A stretch of 64,000 nt of DNA from Shewanella glacialimarina (GTDB lineage: Bacteria; Pseudomonadota; Gammaproteobacteria; Enterobacterales; Shewanellaceae), in contig NZ_CP041216.1 in NCBI RefSeq assembly GCF_020511155.1, forward strand, positions 310,001-374,000, given 5' to 3'. Below the pieces are notes generated by a model, which saw only the letters and a list, made by a program, of their open reading frames with translations, ran no database searches and had not been told where the DNA came from. This document shows positions 55,101 to 63,935 of this stretch, one piece after another; position 1 is the first letter of the stretch; each line of letters begins with the position of its first letter. The position numbers and the translations under genes were made by a program.

Positions 55101-56639
55101 AACTTAGTGCTATCCAGTCAAGTCCCTTTAAATATCGATAAGCTGTTTAGCCGAGACACATTTTGGAGTGGCGAGCGTGATTTATTGCGTGCAGATAATA
55201 AGCCTTGTCCTGTGTGGTTAAATATCTCCAAAATGCTCAATTCTGTCGGCACTACCCAACATTATGTGGTGGTGTTTTCTGACATGACCGAGCGAAAACA
55301 GAGTGAACTTAAATTACAGCGATTAGCCAATAACGATCCACTTACAGGTTTAGCTAACCGAACTCAGTTTGTCGTATTACTTAATCAAGTCATTGAAGAT
55401 GCGGTGCGAAGTGATGAAAAGTTAGCGCTTATGTTTTTAGATTTAGATCGCTTTAAATCGGTTAATGATTCTTTTGGTCATAGCATGGGGGATGCATTAT
55501 TAATTGAGGCAGCAAACCGTTTGCAATCCTGTTTGAATTCGGAGCATCTGTTATGCCGTTTTGGCGGTGATGAGTTTGTTATTTTACTGCGCAATGCTGA
55601 TGACATTGATCATATTAACCACCTTGCAAGTCTATTATTAGAGCAGATTGAAAAGCCATTTAAACTTTATGGACGTGAATTTTTTATTTCAACCAGTATA
55701 GGAATTAGTTGTTGGCCTGAAGATTGTCAAGATTCAGAAGTCTTGATAAAAAATGCTGACTTAGCCATGTATCACGCTAAAGAAGAGGGGCGTGGTAATT
55801 TTCAATATTATTCAGCTGAGCGTAATGCAGAAGCACTGTACCATTTACGCTTGGAGTCTGATTTGCGCAAGGCGATTGAGCGAGATGAGTTTGAGCTGCA
55901 TTATCAGCCACAGATTGACATTCTACATAACGATCGCTTTATCGGCATGGAAGCATTAATTCGTTGGAAACATCCAACAGAGGGTTATATTCGACCCGAT
56001 ATTTTTATAAAAATAGCCGAATCTTGTGGATTAATTATCGACATTGATACATGGGTGCTTAAACAAGCCTGTCTTGATGGAGCCCGTTGGTATCAACATT
56101 ATGAACACGACTTTAAGCTATCAGTAAACGTCTCTGCCGTGCAGTTTAGACAAAGTAGCTTTATTGACTCAGTTAAAAGTGCGTTAACTGAAACGGGGTT
56201 TCCAGCAAAAAACTTATGCCTTGAGATTACCGAAGGGGTGTTAATGAAAGAGATACATGTTGCGACTGAGCATTTATCTCAATTAAAAGCTTTGGGCATA
56301 CAAGTGGCGATTGATGACTTTGGGACCGGATACTCATCACTGGCTTATTTAAGATCATTTGAGGTTAATACACTCAAAATTGACCGTTCCTTCTTAATTC
56401 AAATTGCTGAAAATCAAGCAGATCAAGCGATTGTATCCAGTATTATTGAGTTAGCACGTAATCTTAAATTACAAGTCGTAGCCGAAGGAATTGAAACTAA
56501 GGAGCAACTAGAGCAAGTATTTAGCCGTGGATGCTACATTATCCAGGGTTATTATTTTGCTAAGCCGATGCCAAGATCTGATTTGGACACTTTTCTTGGT
56601 ATTGACACCAAAGAAAAACCCATCACTTTTCATAATTGA
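52173..56639 (+). CDS. Membrane sensor with periplasmic propeller, PAS, GGDEF and EAL domains (c-di-GMP turnover)
   Basis: This very large protein (1488 residues) probably senses a periplasmic signal and makes or breaks c-di-GMP. In order it has a signal peptide (MYRFCAFIIVVMVMLGSVAP), a two-component-regulator-type beta-propeller (about 25-680; repeated units such as DRYGYAWLATEQGLYRV and DSKGTLWLGSRSGLISW), and a Y_Y_Y-like beta domain (about 690-765). Next are one membrane helix (about 770-790), two PAS regions (about 803-930 and 935-1045), GGDEF (about 1046-1205, intact GGDEF near 1130) and EAL (about 1229-1480). EAL hallmarks are complete: MEALIRW, LEITEG, DDFGTGYSSL, LKIDRSF, VAEGIET. 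The RxxD inhibitory site upstream of GGDEF is absent (NSEH). The net activity cannot be decided from sequence. A patatin gene follows after a short gap. Confidence 0.93.
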   Translation: MYRFCAFIIVVMVMLGSVAPAKGADFIQRVFNAKDGLANSTINDISFDRYGYAWLATEQGLYRVSNNSIRRIDKVGTESVLDDEMLYRVVPVADEHLLITSISTLYLYSIREHKFTQLFQPTAMGGDEDNTSLGIVSIVDNHANQFELLSHDGQRYLFDIASMSLIPDPKGSLSSTIPWGHQLVLSNQERIYTSPHKAELHLLDGKVIDLGWNKKRGSIKGLMQDSHQQIWLFSSKGLFKIILSQRTITPIMDKPFYIEKVVEDSKGTLWLGSRSGLISWDVNTNDSKNYHQPLKTFADIDYIHALAIDENGLIWVGGSGDGLALVATAPDYIVDYFSQSSEYQLDNEMIWSIFQQNNKVWLGTDGGLEVIDTLSKASTLVVPDGFEPNDSIYNITDLDDDHIVLSTTNGLFVINKYTNASSDFSQWSGGQLSLRKNVVITSYRDPILDRIWFSTTQGLYYWQYGGIELQQVMLDDRESQQGRFWFSAIIRDNHNRLWLGGEKSFGYLDDDLIFTPIKNAFSHLDKQPQITHLLQVSSDTLWLGTSQNGVFEYHINTGVITDFDDKLNIDCNVVLFLQETPEDFLIGCSRSIIKINKRTQTHSSFTHHDGFISDELNESAVLYQPQMGLYVGTPDGAMLIDPNKLANRIINNNIFLESVSVFYDKKTDLFLLPEQLKTVEPGASLISFQISNLDYLDDSPISLQYRLLKNGKALSSFVLLEGQSQINISGLNAGKYTLELNYKKHSVWSAHPFQFSFLVDEYWWQSQYFKGVLIFSVLFFAFVLSIYRQRQVMRFKKVNQALVESDDRLSQALRGSDSDLWEWRDDNQILTLDNRGGMLGDKLNILTKLVDLPIHPEDVDRVTQAWLELLKSTADMIDVDFRYRHESQDWRWLRIKGRAISWQAKSGRLKRAAGIYSDITSQRELESEVNLLAEAFENTSEGMLILDADKRIKISNLAANRILAMRGEELLGNQFSNLVLSSQVPLNIDKLFSRDTFWSGERDLLRADNKPCPVWLNISKMLNSVGTTQHYVVVFSDMTERKQSELKLQRLANNDPLTGLANRTQFVVLLNQVIEDAVRSDEKLALMFLDLDRFKSVNDSFGHSMGDALLIEAANRLQSCLNSEHLLCRFGGDEFVILLRNADDIDHINHLASLLLEQIEKPFKLYGREFFISTSIGISCWPEDCQDSEVLIKNADLAMYHAKEEGRGNFQYYSAERNAEALYHLRLESDLRKAIERDEFELHYQPQIDILHNDRFIGMEALIRWKHPTEGYIRPDIFIKIAESCGLIIDIDTWVLKQACLDGARWYQHYEHDFKLSVNVSAVQFRQSSFIDSVKSALTETGFPAKNLCLEITEGVLMKEIHVATEHLSQLKALGIQVAIDDFGTGYSSLAYLRSFEVNTLKIDRSFLIQIAENQADQAIVSSIIELARNLKLQVVAEGIETKEQLEQVFSRGCYIIQGYYFAKPMPRSDLDTFLGIDTKEKPITFHN

Positions 56640-56705
56640 GTTAGGGGGAGTTGGTTAATCTTTGCTAGAATATGATTGTTTTTAATTGTCTTTGGGATTA
56701 CTAAA

Positions 56706-58967
56706 TTGGTCATTTTTCGGTCAATATTGCGTGTGAAATTTATTATTGGTTCAGTGATTGCACTGTTGTTTTTTGGTTCTGCGCATTCTGCAGTTGATAA
56801 ACCGCCAACATTTAAAGAACGACCCACCATTGGCTTAGTGCTTAGTGGCGGCGGTGCTAAAGGCGCTGCCCATATTGGTGTGTTACAAGTGTTAGAGGCC
56901 AACAATATCCCTGTGGATTACGTGGCTGGCACCAGTATTGGTGCTTATATTGCTGGTATGTATGCTTTAGGTTTTAGTGCCGATGAAATCGAAACTATCA
57001 TGTTGGAAGGTGCATGGGATACAGGCTATTCAGACACTATTCCCAGAGAAGACTTATCATATCGAAACAAGCAATTAAGAGATAAATACAATATTCCACT
57101 TAGCGTGGGATTTAATAGAGGAGAGATCACTACACCTTCAGGGCTGTTGCAAGGTCAAACAATGTCGCAACTATTGCGCCACTCAACGGACTTGGTTGAG
57201 CAGTTTGGTGATTTTGATGATCTGGCCATTCCTTTTCGCGCAGTTGCTACCAATTTAGCCACCAGTGAAGCCGTGGTCATAAGTCATGGGAGTATTTCCA
57301 AAGCGATGCAAGCTTCTGCAACCGTGCCTGGTGCGTTGCAGCCTGCCAGTATCGATGGAATGTTATTGGTCGATGGTGGCATTGCTAACAATATGCCTAT
57401 TGATGTAGTTCAAGGCATGGGGGCTGATATCATTATTGCGGTTGATATAGGCTCACCTTTAACTCAACAAAGCCAGTTAAATAGTACCATTGCCGTACTT
57501 GAGCAATTATCCACTATCTTGACTCAAGCTAGCACAGCGCGTCAAAAGCAACTGCTAAAAGAAAACGATATTCTAATCAGACCTTGGATTGATAACCTCA
57601 GCACCACAGACTTTTCAATCATGCCCCAAGCATTAGTGATTGGAGAGCAGGCTGCACAGCTGAAATATGACCAACTGATTAAGTTGTCTATTTCTGATGA
57701 AGAGTACCAAGCCTATGTTGATGCGAAACAACAAAAACGTTTACGCTGGAACAACCCAATTAAACAACCGATTTATCAAATTGTGTTAAATAATGAATCT
57801 AAAGTGAATGATAAATTAATACACGATAGTCTGCAGATAAAGCCGGGGCAGGTCATTACCAAAGAAGAATTAGAAGCAGCGGTTAAACGTGTTTACTCAT
57901 TAAACAGATTTGAAAGTGTTGATATTGAATTTAATGATACTGAACTAGGACGTATTCTGACGGTAAAATCTAAAGCGAAATCTTGGGGACCTAATTATTT
58001 TGATGCTGGTTTTAATTGGGAAGACGATTTCACATTAGACTCGGCAGTGACATTAAACTTAGCTTTTGCGATGACAGATTTAACTGACAATGGTGGTGAG
58101 TGGCGCAATGAATTGGAACTTGGCTTTCAAAAGCGGGTTGCGACTGAGTTTTATCAACCACTGGATAGAGACCAAGACACCTATACGATTGCTCGGTATC
58201 AGTACGAAATGAAAAGCTGGGATTTATATGATGAAAATGAATTGATATATCAGCTAGATAATAACGTATCAACTTTTACAACGGGTATAGGATACAACTA
58301 CTCTTCTGATGGGATTATCGAGTTAGGTCTGATCGGTGAATTAGGTACAATTACCAACAATGCTGTGTTCACTGGCAAGTTTGATTATGAAACCTATGGC
58401 GCTTATATCAAAACGGCTTATGATACCTTAAACAGTATTAGCTTCCCGACAGAAGGTAACCGGTTTACTTTAGCTGGCTACTTTAGAAATGAAAGCTATA
58501 TGTCTTCAAGCTTTGCTGACGCGAGCGATAGAACCTGGCAAATTGACGCGGATTGGAAAGGAGCGCTTAATTTAGGTCACCATGCAATCGTAGGAAAGAT
58601 GGCTTTGTCGACGGTTGAAAGTGACGGTGATTTTTCAATCCACTTGAGCAATTTAGGAGGATTTTTAAATCTATCAGGTTTTCATAAAAGTGCTTTGGCC
58701 GGAGCACATAAAGTCTTTGGCGCTGTGATCTATCAGTACGATTTAGGCCGGGATGTATTAATTACTGATATGCCATTATATTTAGGCACCAGTTTCGAAG
58801 CGGGGAACGTTTGGTATTTGCGTGAGGATGTTGATATTAACGATCTTATTTTTTCAGGCAGTCTATATTTAGGGACAGATACGTCCTGGGGGCCTGCAGC
58901 ATTAGGCTTTGGTTACAATGATAACGGTGACAGAGCATTCTATTTATTTATTGGGAAGAACTTCTAA
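56706..58967 (+). CDS. PlpD-type patatin phospholipase with POTRA and outer-membrane beta-barrel (type Vd secretion)
   Basis: The product has a signal peptide (ending AHSA) and a patatin domain (about 40-310). The oxyanion loop SGGGAKGAAHIGVL, nucleophile GTSIGAY (Ser near residue 77) and VDGGIANN (Asp near 223) form an intact Ser-Asp dyad. One POTRA domain (about 355-425, with AVKRVYSLNRFESVDIEFND) and a C-terminal barrel ending FYLFIGKNF follow. This is the architecture of PlpD from Pseudomonas. The start is uncertain: TTG 56706 has GGGA 8 bases upstream and gives a good signal peptide. GTG 56733 and TTG 56676 are alternatives. It lies close after the GGDEF-EAL gene with no terminator seen between them, so they may be co-transcribed. 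Confidence 0.9.
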   Translation: MVIFRSILRVKFIIGSVIALLFFGSAHSAVDKPPTFKERPTIGLVLSGGGAKGAAHIGVLQVLEANNIPVDYVAGTSIGAYIAGMYALGFSADEIETIMLEGAWDTGYSDTIPREDLSYRNKQLRDKYNIPLSVGFNRGEITTPSGLLQGQTMSQLLRHSTDLVEQFGDFDDLAIPFRAVATNLATSEAVVISHGSISKAMQASATVPGALQPASIDGMLLVDGGIANNMPIDVVQGMGADIIIAVDIGSPLTQQSQLNSTIAVLEQLSTILTQASTARQKQLLKENDILIRPWIDNLSTTDFSIMPQALVIGEQAAQLKYDQLIKLSISDEEYQAYVDAKQQKRLRWNNPIKQPIYQIVLNNESKVNDKLIHDSLQIKPGQVITKEELEAAVKRVYSLNRFESVDIEFNDTELGRILTVKSKAKSWGPNYFDAGFNWEDDFTLDSAVTLNLAFAMTDLTDNGGEWRNELELGFQKRVATEFYQPLDRDQDTYTIARYQYEMKSWDLYDENELIYQLDNNVSTFTTGIGYNYSSDGIIELGLIGELGTITNNAVFTGKFDYETYGAYIKTAYDTLNSISFPTEGNRFTLAGYFRNESYMSSSFADASDRTWQIDADWKGALNLGHHAIVGKMALSTVESDGDFSIHLSNLGGFLNLSGFHKSALAGAHKVFGAVIYQYDLGRDVLITDMPLYLGTSFEAGNVWYLREDVDINDLIFSGSLYLGTDTSWGPAALGFGYNDNGDRAFYLFIGKNF

Positions 58968-58978
58968 ACTCATTATTC

Positions 58979-59013
58979 AATCAAGGCTGCATTAGCTGCC
59001 TTGATTGTTTGGG
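58979..59013. terminator. Bidirectional terminator between convergent genes
   Basis: CAATCAAGGC and GCCTTGATTG form a perfect 10-bp stem with TTT on the plus side and an A/T-rich tail on the minus side. It sits in the 56-bp gap between the patatin gene and the HAD gene. Confidence 0.75.
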
Positions 59014-59023
59014 TGAGAAACAC

Positions 59024-59692
59024 CTATCGATAATGTTGTTTAAGTATGTCGATGATGGCGTGAGCATCAGGCACTTGATGATGACCAATAATCCATTTAG
59101 CTTGTGTTGCCAACTGTGGCGCAGGAATAGCAATCGTTTGCATAGAAGCGGCTCTAGCGGCAACTAAGCCATTAAATGAATCCTCTATTGCTAGGCAGTT
59201 TTCTGCATCAATGTTCAGCGCTGAAGCACAATTCAAATATACTTCAGGATGGGGTTTTCCTCTGGCTAAAAACTCTGCTGAGGTGATGGCTTCAAAATAA
59301 TGCCGAATACCAAGCTTATCTAGCACAGCATCAATGATAAGGCTTGGGGAAGAGGTTGCTAGGCCTATTTTTAGCCCTTGCTGCTGACAAAAGCTAAGAG
59401 TGTCAATAATGCCGTCCATTACTTGACCCTGTTGGCGGATAATATTGACAACTTCTTCTACGATAGCATTAGCCGTTTTGGCATTATCATAGTTGTCCCA
59501 AGGGTAGCGTTGGTACCAATAACGCACCACTTGATCGATGCGAAACCCGGTGGTACTTTCGACATCTTCTAAGGTTAGCGATAATCCGAGCGCGTTCAAA
59601 ATAGCTATTTCAGCTTGTTGCCATGCGGGTTCGGAATCGATAAGTACACCATCCATGTCAAAAATAATCGCTTTGATATCCACATTTGCCAT
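59024..59692 (-). CDS. hxpB: HAD-family sugar-phosphate phosphatase (HxpB/YniC-like)
   Basis: The 222-residue HAD phosphatase resembles E. coli YniC/HxpB, which hydrolyses 2-deoxyglucose 6-phosphate and related hexose phosphates. Motif I is IIFDMDGVLIDSEPAW (both catalytic Asp), motif II IGLATSSPS, motif III Lys in GKPHPEVYL, and motif IV IEDSFNGLVAARAA. A helical cap lies between motifs I and II. Its neighbours do not point to a pathway and the physiological substrate is open. The gene symbol is by similarity to the E. coli protein. Confidence 0.85.
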   Translation of the reverse strand: MANVDIKAIIFDMDGVLIDSEPAWQQAEIAILNALGLSLTLEDVESTTGFRIDQVVRYWYQRYPWDNYDNAKTANAIVEEVVNIIRQQGQVMDGIIDTLSFCQQQGLKIGLATSSPSLIIDAVLDKLGIRHYFEAITSAEFLARGKPHPEVYLNCASALNIDAENCLAIEDSFNGLVAARAASMQTIAIPAPQLATQAKWIIGHHQVPDAHAIIDILKQHYR

Positions 59693-59965
59693 AAAAAACT
59701 CAATATTGGTCAGAAAGGACCATTAGCGTAACGTTTTCCCTAAATGAGTTCATTAAAAATACAAATTATTGAAAATATTTATTTTTAAGGCGTGAGATTG
59801 TTTACAGATGATTTTAATCAACAGATATATTTTAAAGTATTGAATTTTATGTTTTTTATTGTAATTTCAAACTATTGTCTAATTTTATTTGTTTAAATCA
59901 GGCTTTACATTATCTGTAGTACCAAAAAATCCCGTAGATTTCATCTTAGTAACAGTGTGAGCAGA

Positions 59966-59994
59966 TTCATACTTTTTTAAAGCTGTAGTATACT
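59966..59994 (+). promoter_or_regulatory. Probable acnB promoter and leader
   Basis: TTCATA (59966) and TATACT (59989) with a 17-bp spacer lie about 98 bp upstream of the acnB start. The leader contains a hairpin CGCC-GTAA-GGCG (about 60058-60069) just before the ribosome-binding site AGAGGA. The rest of the 400-bp gap back to hxpB is very A/T-rich, with nothing else I can support. Confidence 0.55.
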
Positions 59995-60091
59995 GGGGAC
60001 CGGATTTCAAGCCCTAACCTGTGGAATTTCAGCGTGACTAAAACTGACGTTGAGTTTCGCCGTAAGGCGTCAAACAAAGAGGAATGTTGCC

Positions 60092-62689
60092 GTGCTAGAA
60101 GCATATCGTAAACACGTCGCAGAGCGTGCCGCAGAGGGTATTGTCCCTAAGCCATTAGATGCACAACAAGTGGCTGAATTAGTAAAATTAGTTGAGACAC
60201 CGCCAGCTGGTGAAGAGGCTGTCATTCTCGATTTATTAGAAAACCGTATTCCACCAGGTGTTGATGAAGCTGCCTATGTGAAAGCGGCATTCTTAGATGC
60301 TGTGGCAAAAGGCACTGTAAAATCACCAATATTATCTGCTGAACGTGCCGTAGAGTTACTTGGTACTATGCAAGGTGGTTACAACATTGAGCCGTTAATC
60401 GCTCAATTAGATAACCCAGCATTAGCGCCATTATCAGTTAAAGCATTATCAAACACCTTATTAATGTTTGATTCTTACCACGACGTGGTAGAAAAAATGC
60501 AAGCAGGTAATGCATCAGCAAAACAAGTTGTTGAAGCTTGGGCAAACGCAGAGTGGTTCTTAAACCGTCCTAAACTTGCTGATAAAGTGACTTTAACCGT
60601 ATTTAAAGTGGCGGGTGAAACCAACACTGATGACTTGTCACCAGCACCCGATGCATGGTCACGTCCTGATATCCCATTACATGCATTAGCCATGTTGAAA
60701 AACGCCCGTGACGGTATCGTACCTGATGTGTCTGGCGAAGTGGGTCCAATTAAAGAAATCGAAGCGCTTAAAACCAAAGGTCATCCACTTGTTTATGTGG
60801 GCGACGTTGTTGGTACCGGCTCTTCGCGTAAATCAGCAACTAACTCAGTGTTATGGTTCATGGGCGATGATATCCCTTATGTACCAAACAAGCGTGCTGG
60901 TGGTTTCTGTTTAGGTAACAAAATCGCACCAATTTTCTTCAACACTATGGAAGATGCAGGCGCGTTACCGATTGAACTAAACGTTGATAAAATGGAAATG
61001 GGCGATGTTATCGACATTTATCCATACACTGGCGAAGTTAAGCGCGGTGGTACTGATGAAGTTATCTCTACGTTTGAGCTAAAAACAGACGTATTGTTAG
61101 ACGAAGTTCGCGCTGGTGGCCGTATTCCATTAATCATTGGCCGTGGCTTAACAGACCGTGCACGTGAAACCTTAGGGTTAACAGCATCTGACGTATTCGT
61201 ACGCCCACAAGATGTTGTTGTCACTAATAAGGGCTTTACCCTTGCACAGAAAATGGTCGGTAAAGCGTGTGGCGTAAAAGGTATTCGTCCTGGTCAATAC
61301 TGCGAACCTAAAATGACGTCTGTGGGCTCACAAGACACAACAGGTCCTATGACTCGTGATGAGTTAAAAGACTTAGCTTGTTTAGGTTTTAGCGCTGATT
61401 TAACCATGCAGTCATTCTGTCACACAGCGGCTTATCCAAAGCCAGTTGACGTTGACACTCACCATACGTTACCTGATTTCATCATGAACCGTGGTGGTGT
61501 ATCACTTCGTCCAGGTGACGGGGTTATTCACTCATGGTTAAACCGTATGTTACTTCCAGATACCGTAGGTACTGGTGGTGATTCACATACGCGTTTTCCA
61601 ATTGGTATTTCATTCCCAGCAGGTTCTGGTCTAGTAGCATTTGCTGCAGCAACGGGTGTTATGCCTCTTGATATGCCAGAGTCAATTTTGGTTCGCTTTA
61701 AAGGTGAAATGCAACCAGGCATCACATTACGTGATCTTGTCCATGCCATTCCGCTTAAAGCGATTGAACTTGGCTTATTGACCGTTGAGAAAAAGGGCAA
61801 AATCAATGCTTTCTCTGGTCTTGTATTAGAAATCGAAGGTCTTGAGCACTTAAAAGTAGAGCAAGCATTTGAATTATCTGATGCATCGGCTGAACGTAGT
61901 GCTGCTGGCTGTACCATCAAGCTAGGTAAAGAGCCTATCATTGAGTATCTTAACTCTAACATCGTGATGTTAAAGTGGATGATCAGCGAAGGTTATGGCG
62001 ATCGTCGTACTATTGAGCGCCGTATTACAGCGATGCAAGATTGGTTAGCAAACCCTGAGTTAATGGAAGCTGATAAAGATGCAGAATATGCTGAAATTAT
62101 CGAAATTGACTTAAACGACATCAAAGAGCCAATCCTTTGTGCGCCAAACGATCCTGATGATGCAGTATTATTATCAAGCGTGGCACAAACTAAGATTGAC
62201 GAAGTGTTTGTTGGTTCTTGTATGACTAACATAGGTCACTTCCGTGCGACCGGTAAGATGTTAGAAAAGTTTGCTACAACACTGCCAACACGTTTGTGGA
62301 TTGCACCGCCAACTAAGATGGACCGCGATCAATTAACCGAAGAAGGTTATTACTCAATCTTCGGCCGTGTTGGTGCTCGCATCGAAATCCCTGGTTGTTC
62401 TCTATGTATGGGTAACCAAGCACGTGTTGCAGAAGGTGCTACTGTAGTATCAACTTCTACGCGTAACTTCCCTAACCGTTTAGGTACTGGCGCAAACGTA
62501 TACTTAGCATCTGCTGAGTTAGCAGCAGTTGCCGCGTTATTGGGTCGCCTACCTTCAGTTGAAGAGTATCAAACTTACGCTAAAGAATTAGATGCAACGG
62601 CAGCTGATACTTACCGTTATTTGAACTTCGATCAAATCGACTCTTATACTAAGAAAGCCGGCAGCGTGATTATCCAATCAGCGGTTTAA
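60092..62689 (+). CDS. acnB: Bifunctional aconitate hydratase 2 / 2-methylisocitrate dehydratase
   Basis: AcnB isomerises citrate and isocitrate via a [4Fe-4S] cluster in the TCA cycle. From GTG 60092 (read as [17 protein letters not shown]) it has 865 residues, exactly the E. coli AcnB length. AGAGGA lies 8 bases upstream, so I reject the longer frame from 60050. Visible are the N-terminal HEAT-like region ([15 protein letters not shown]), the swivel domain ([19 protein letters not shown]), and the cluster region with [23 protein letters not shown] and GCSLCMGNQ supplying the cysteines. A terminator follows. Confidence 0.98.
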   Translation: MLEAYRKHVAERAAEGIVPKPLDAQQVAELVKLVETPPAGEEAVILDLLENRIPPGVDEAAYVKAAFLDAVAKGTVKSPILSAERAVELLGTMQGGYNIEPLIAQLDNPALAPLSVKALSNTLLMFDSYHDVVEKMQAGNASAKQVVEAWANAEWFLNRPKLADKVTLTVFKVAGETNTDDLSPAPDAWSRPDIPLHALAMLKNARDGIVPDVSGEVGPIKEIEALKTKGHPLVYVGDVVGTGSSRKSATNSVLWFMGDDIPYVPNKRAGGFCLGNKIAPIFFNTMEDAGALPIELNVDKMEMGDVIDIYPYTGEVKRGGTDEVISTFELKTDVLLDEVRAGGRIPLIIGRGLTDRARETLGLTASDVFVRPQDVVVTNKGFTLAQKMVGKACGVKGIRPGQYCEPKMTSVGSQDTTGPMTRDELKDLACLGFSADLTMQSFCHTAAYPKPVDVDTHHTLPDFIMNRGGVSLRPGDGVIHSWLNRMLLPDTVGTGGDSHTRFPIGISFPAGSGLVAFAAATGVMPLDMPESILVRFKGEMQPGITLRDLVHAIPLKAIELGLLTVEKKGKINAFSGLVLEIEGLEHLKVEQAFELSDASAERSAAGCTIKLGKEPIIEYLNSNIVMLKWMISEGYGDRRTIERRITAMQDWLANPELMEADKDAEYAEIIEIDLNDIKEPILCAPNDPDDAVLLSSVAQTKIDEVFVGSCMTNIGHFRATGKMLEKFATTLPTRLWIAPPTKMDRDQLTEEGYYSIFGRVGARIEIPGCSLCMGNQARVAEGATVVSTSTRNFPNRLGTGANVYLASAELAAVAALLGRLPSVEEYQTYAKELDATAADTYRYLNFDQIDSYTKKAGSVIIQSAV

Positions 62690-62714
62690 GCTTGAACTAG
62701 TTAATCGTTGAATT

Positions 62715-62745
62715 AAAAATGCCAGCAGAAATGCTGGCATTTTTG
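62715..62745 (+). terminator. Rho-independent terminator after acnB
   Basis: AAAAATGCCAGCA-GAAA-TGCTGGCATTTTTG: a 13-bp perfect stem with GAAA loop and T tract. Confidence 0.95.
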
Positions 62746-62962
62746 TTTGTGATGCTAAATGTTTCAGTTATGGAGTGGACTTATAGTTTTGGAAATATAA
62801 TTGAAGGTTATACTGATTAATATTAAGGCTTATTTTCAATGTTTAAGGCAAATTTCGTAAGTTTATCACTAAAGTGAACTGCAATTTTTTGGACTATTTT
62901 TAAGTAATTATTGTCCTTGCTTATTTCGGCATACAAGTTAATTTTTAATGATGATGGATGGA

Positions 62963-63442
62963 TTAGTTTTGAGCAAAGCTTATAAATGCTAGATAATCAT
63001 TTAGATAACCATACTTATCTGCTAGGGGTTTTATTTGAAATGGGCCTTTCGATTCATACTTGCTTTCTTCGTGGGCTTTGTCCTTAAGTTGCTGCATATT
63101 TTCTAGTATAGAAGTATCAAGTCCATTAGATTGAAATAAAGAAACGAAGCCTTTGTTAATGTCTGTAGAATCTTTGTGTGACTGCCCAATCCAGTTGCTT
63201 AATGCTATTTCATCTTCAGAAATATGCCGTAAAATTAAGTATAGTTCGAATATATTTCGTGTATGTAGACTGGATGAGGTTAAATCGTCAATTTTGTTGA
63301 TCAGATCATCAATTTCTATAGCAGAAGCTTTCAATATTGCATAAAAAGCTTGGTTGAAAATAGTGTGCTCATAGGACTCGATTTCATTTGCTAAGGTATT
63401 TATCTTATTTAAGCATAAATTTAAATTATCTGAATTAGTCAA
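62963..63442 (-). CDS. Unrecognised accessory protein
   Basis: I do not recognise this 159-residue protein. It is all-helical in appearance, acidic and without signal peptide or membrane segment. The centre (SSSLHTRNIFELYLILRHIS) recalls HEPN-like helical bundles with an RNxFE pattern, but this is only a resemblance. Codon and base composition are clearly more A/T-rich than the core genes around it, suggesting horizontal acquisition. The only start giving full length is TTG 63442, with AAAGAGA upstream. It stands alone after the acnB terminator, with no partner visible on the known side. Confidence 0.65.
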   Translation of the reverse strand: MTNSDNLNLCLNKINTLANEIESYEHTIFNQAFYAILKASAIEIDDLINKIDDLTSSSLHTRNIFELYLILRHISEDEIALSNWIGQSHKDSTDINKGFVSLFQSNGLDTSILENMQQLKDKAHEESKYESKGPFQIKPLADKYGYLNDYLAFISFAQN

Positions 63443-63694
63443 TTGATCTCTTTAAAATGTAGAATACTGTAGTGAATAATAATTATAGTGCATTATTTTT
63501 TATATTAAGTGGAAAATAATTTTGTATCTATTATCAGATCTGATCGAGCTAGTAAGTAACCCTACTGAGAATTAACATTAAAGCCTCTCCAAACGATTTT
63601 TTGATTACATTTATATAAGTCCAGAACTTGAATCTAACTAATTGCCTGTCGCAGGTTTATGTGCAGATAATCCAACGAGACGCCGGCTGTTGAT
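63443..63694. other. AT-rich spacer in accessory region
   Basis: No gene or RNA visible. It probably contains the promoter of the minus-strand accessory gene. Confidence 0.4.
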
Positions 63695-63898
63695 TTATAA
63701 AGAAGCATCCATGTGGGCTTGACCAAAACCAATAACATCCTTGTTAAACTGCCAGTTCGGCATCCATGCCTCTCGCTCAAAACGTTTCACACCATGAAAC
63801 TTCGCCTTGGTTTTGGATACTCGCTGGCTCATCTGCACCTGAAATTTTTGTTTCTTCGATTTGGCATTGTTGGTGGCTACATTTAAAAGCAAAAGCAA
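63695..63898 (-). CDS. Very small ORF of unknown function next to a repeat
   Basis: A possible 67-residue product: basic N-terminal half (NAKSKKQKFQVQMSQRVSKT) and an aromatic C-terminal half (REAWMPNWQFNKDVIGFGQ). No known family is recognised and there is no obvious ribosome-binding site. It begins next to an (AAAAGC) run and a REP-like palindrome, so it may be part of a repetitive or mobile element or a degraded gene. Confidence 0.3.
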   Translation of the reverse strand: MLLLLNVATNNAKSKKQKFQVQMSQRVSKTKAKFHGVKRFEREAWMPNWQFNKDVIGFGQAHMDASL

Positions 63899-63902
63899 AA
63901 GG

Positions 63903-63935
63903 CTGGATTCCCGATAAGAGATCTCGGGAATGACG
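63903..63935. repeat. REP-like palindromic element
   Basis: CTGGATTCCCGA ... TCGGGAATGACGG has 8-bp arms (ATTCCCGA / TCGGGAAT). This is the form of the dispersed intergenic palindromes seen in many proteobacteria. Only one copy is in the window, so its dispersal is not shown here. Confidence 0.6.

Noticed and set aside
60050..60091. Longer N-terminus for AcnB
   Set aside because: The extra 14 residues are absent from the family, and the GTG at 60092 has a good ribosome-binding site.
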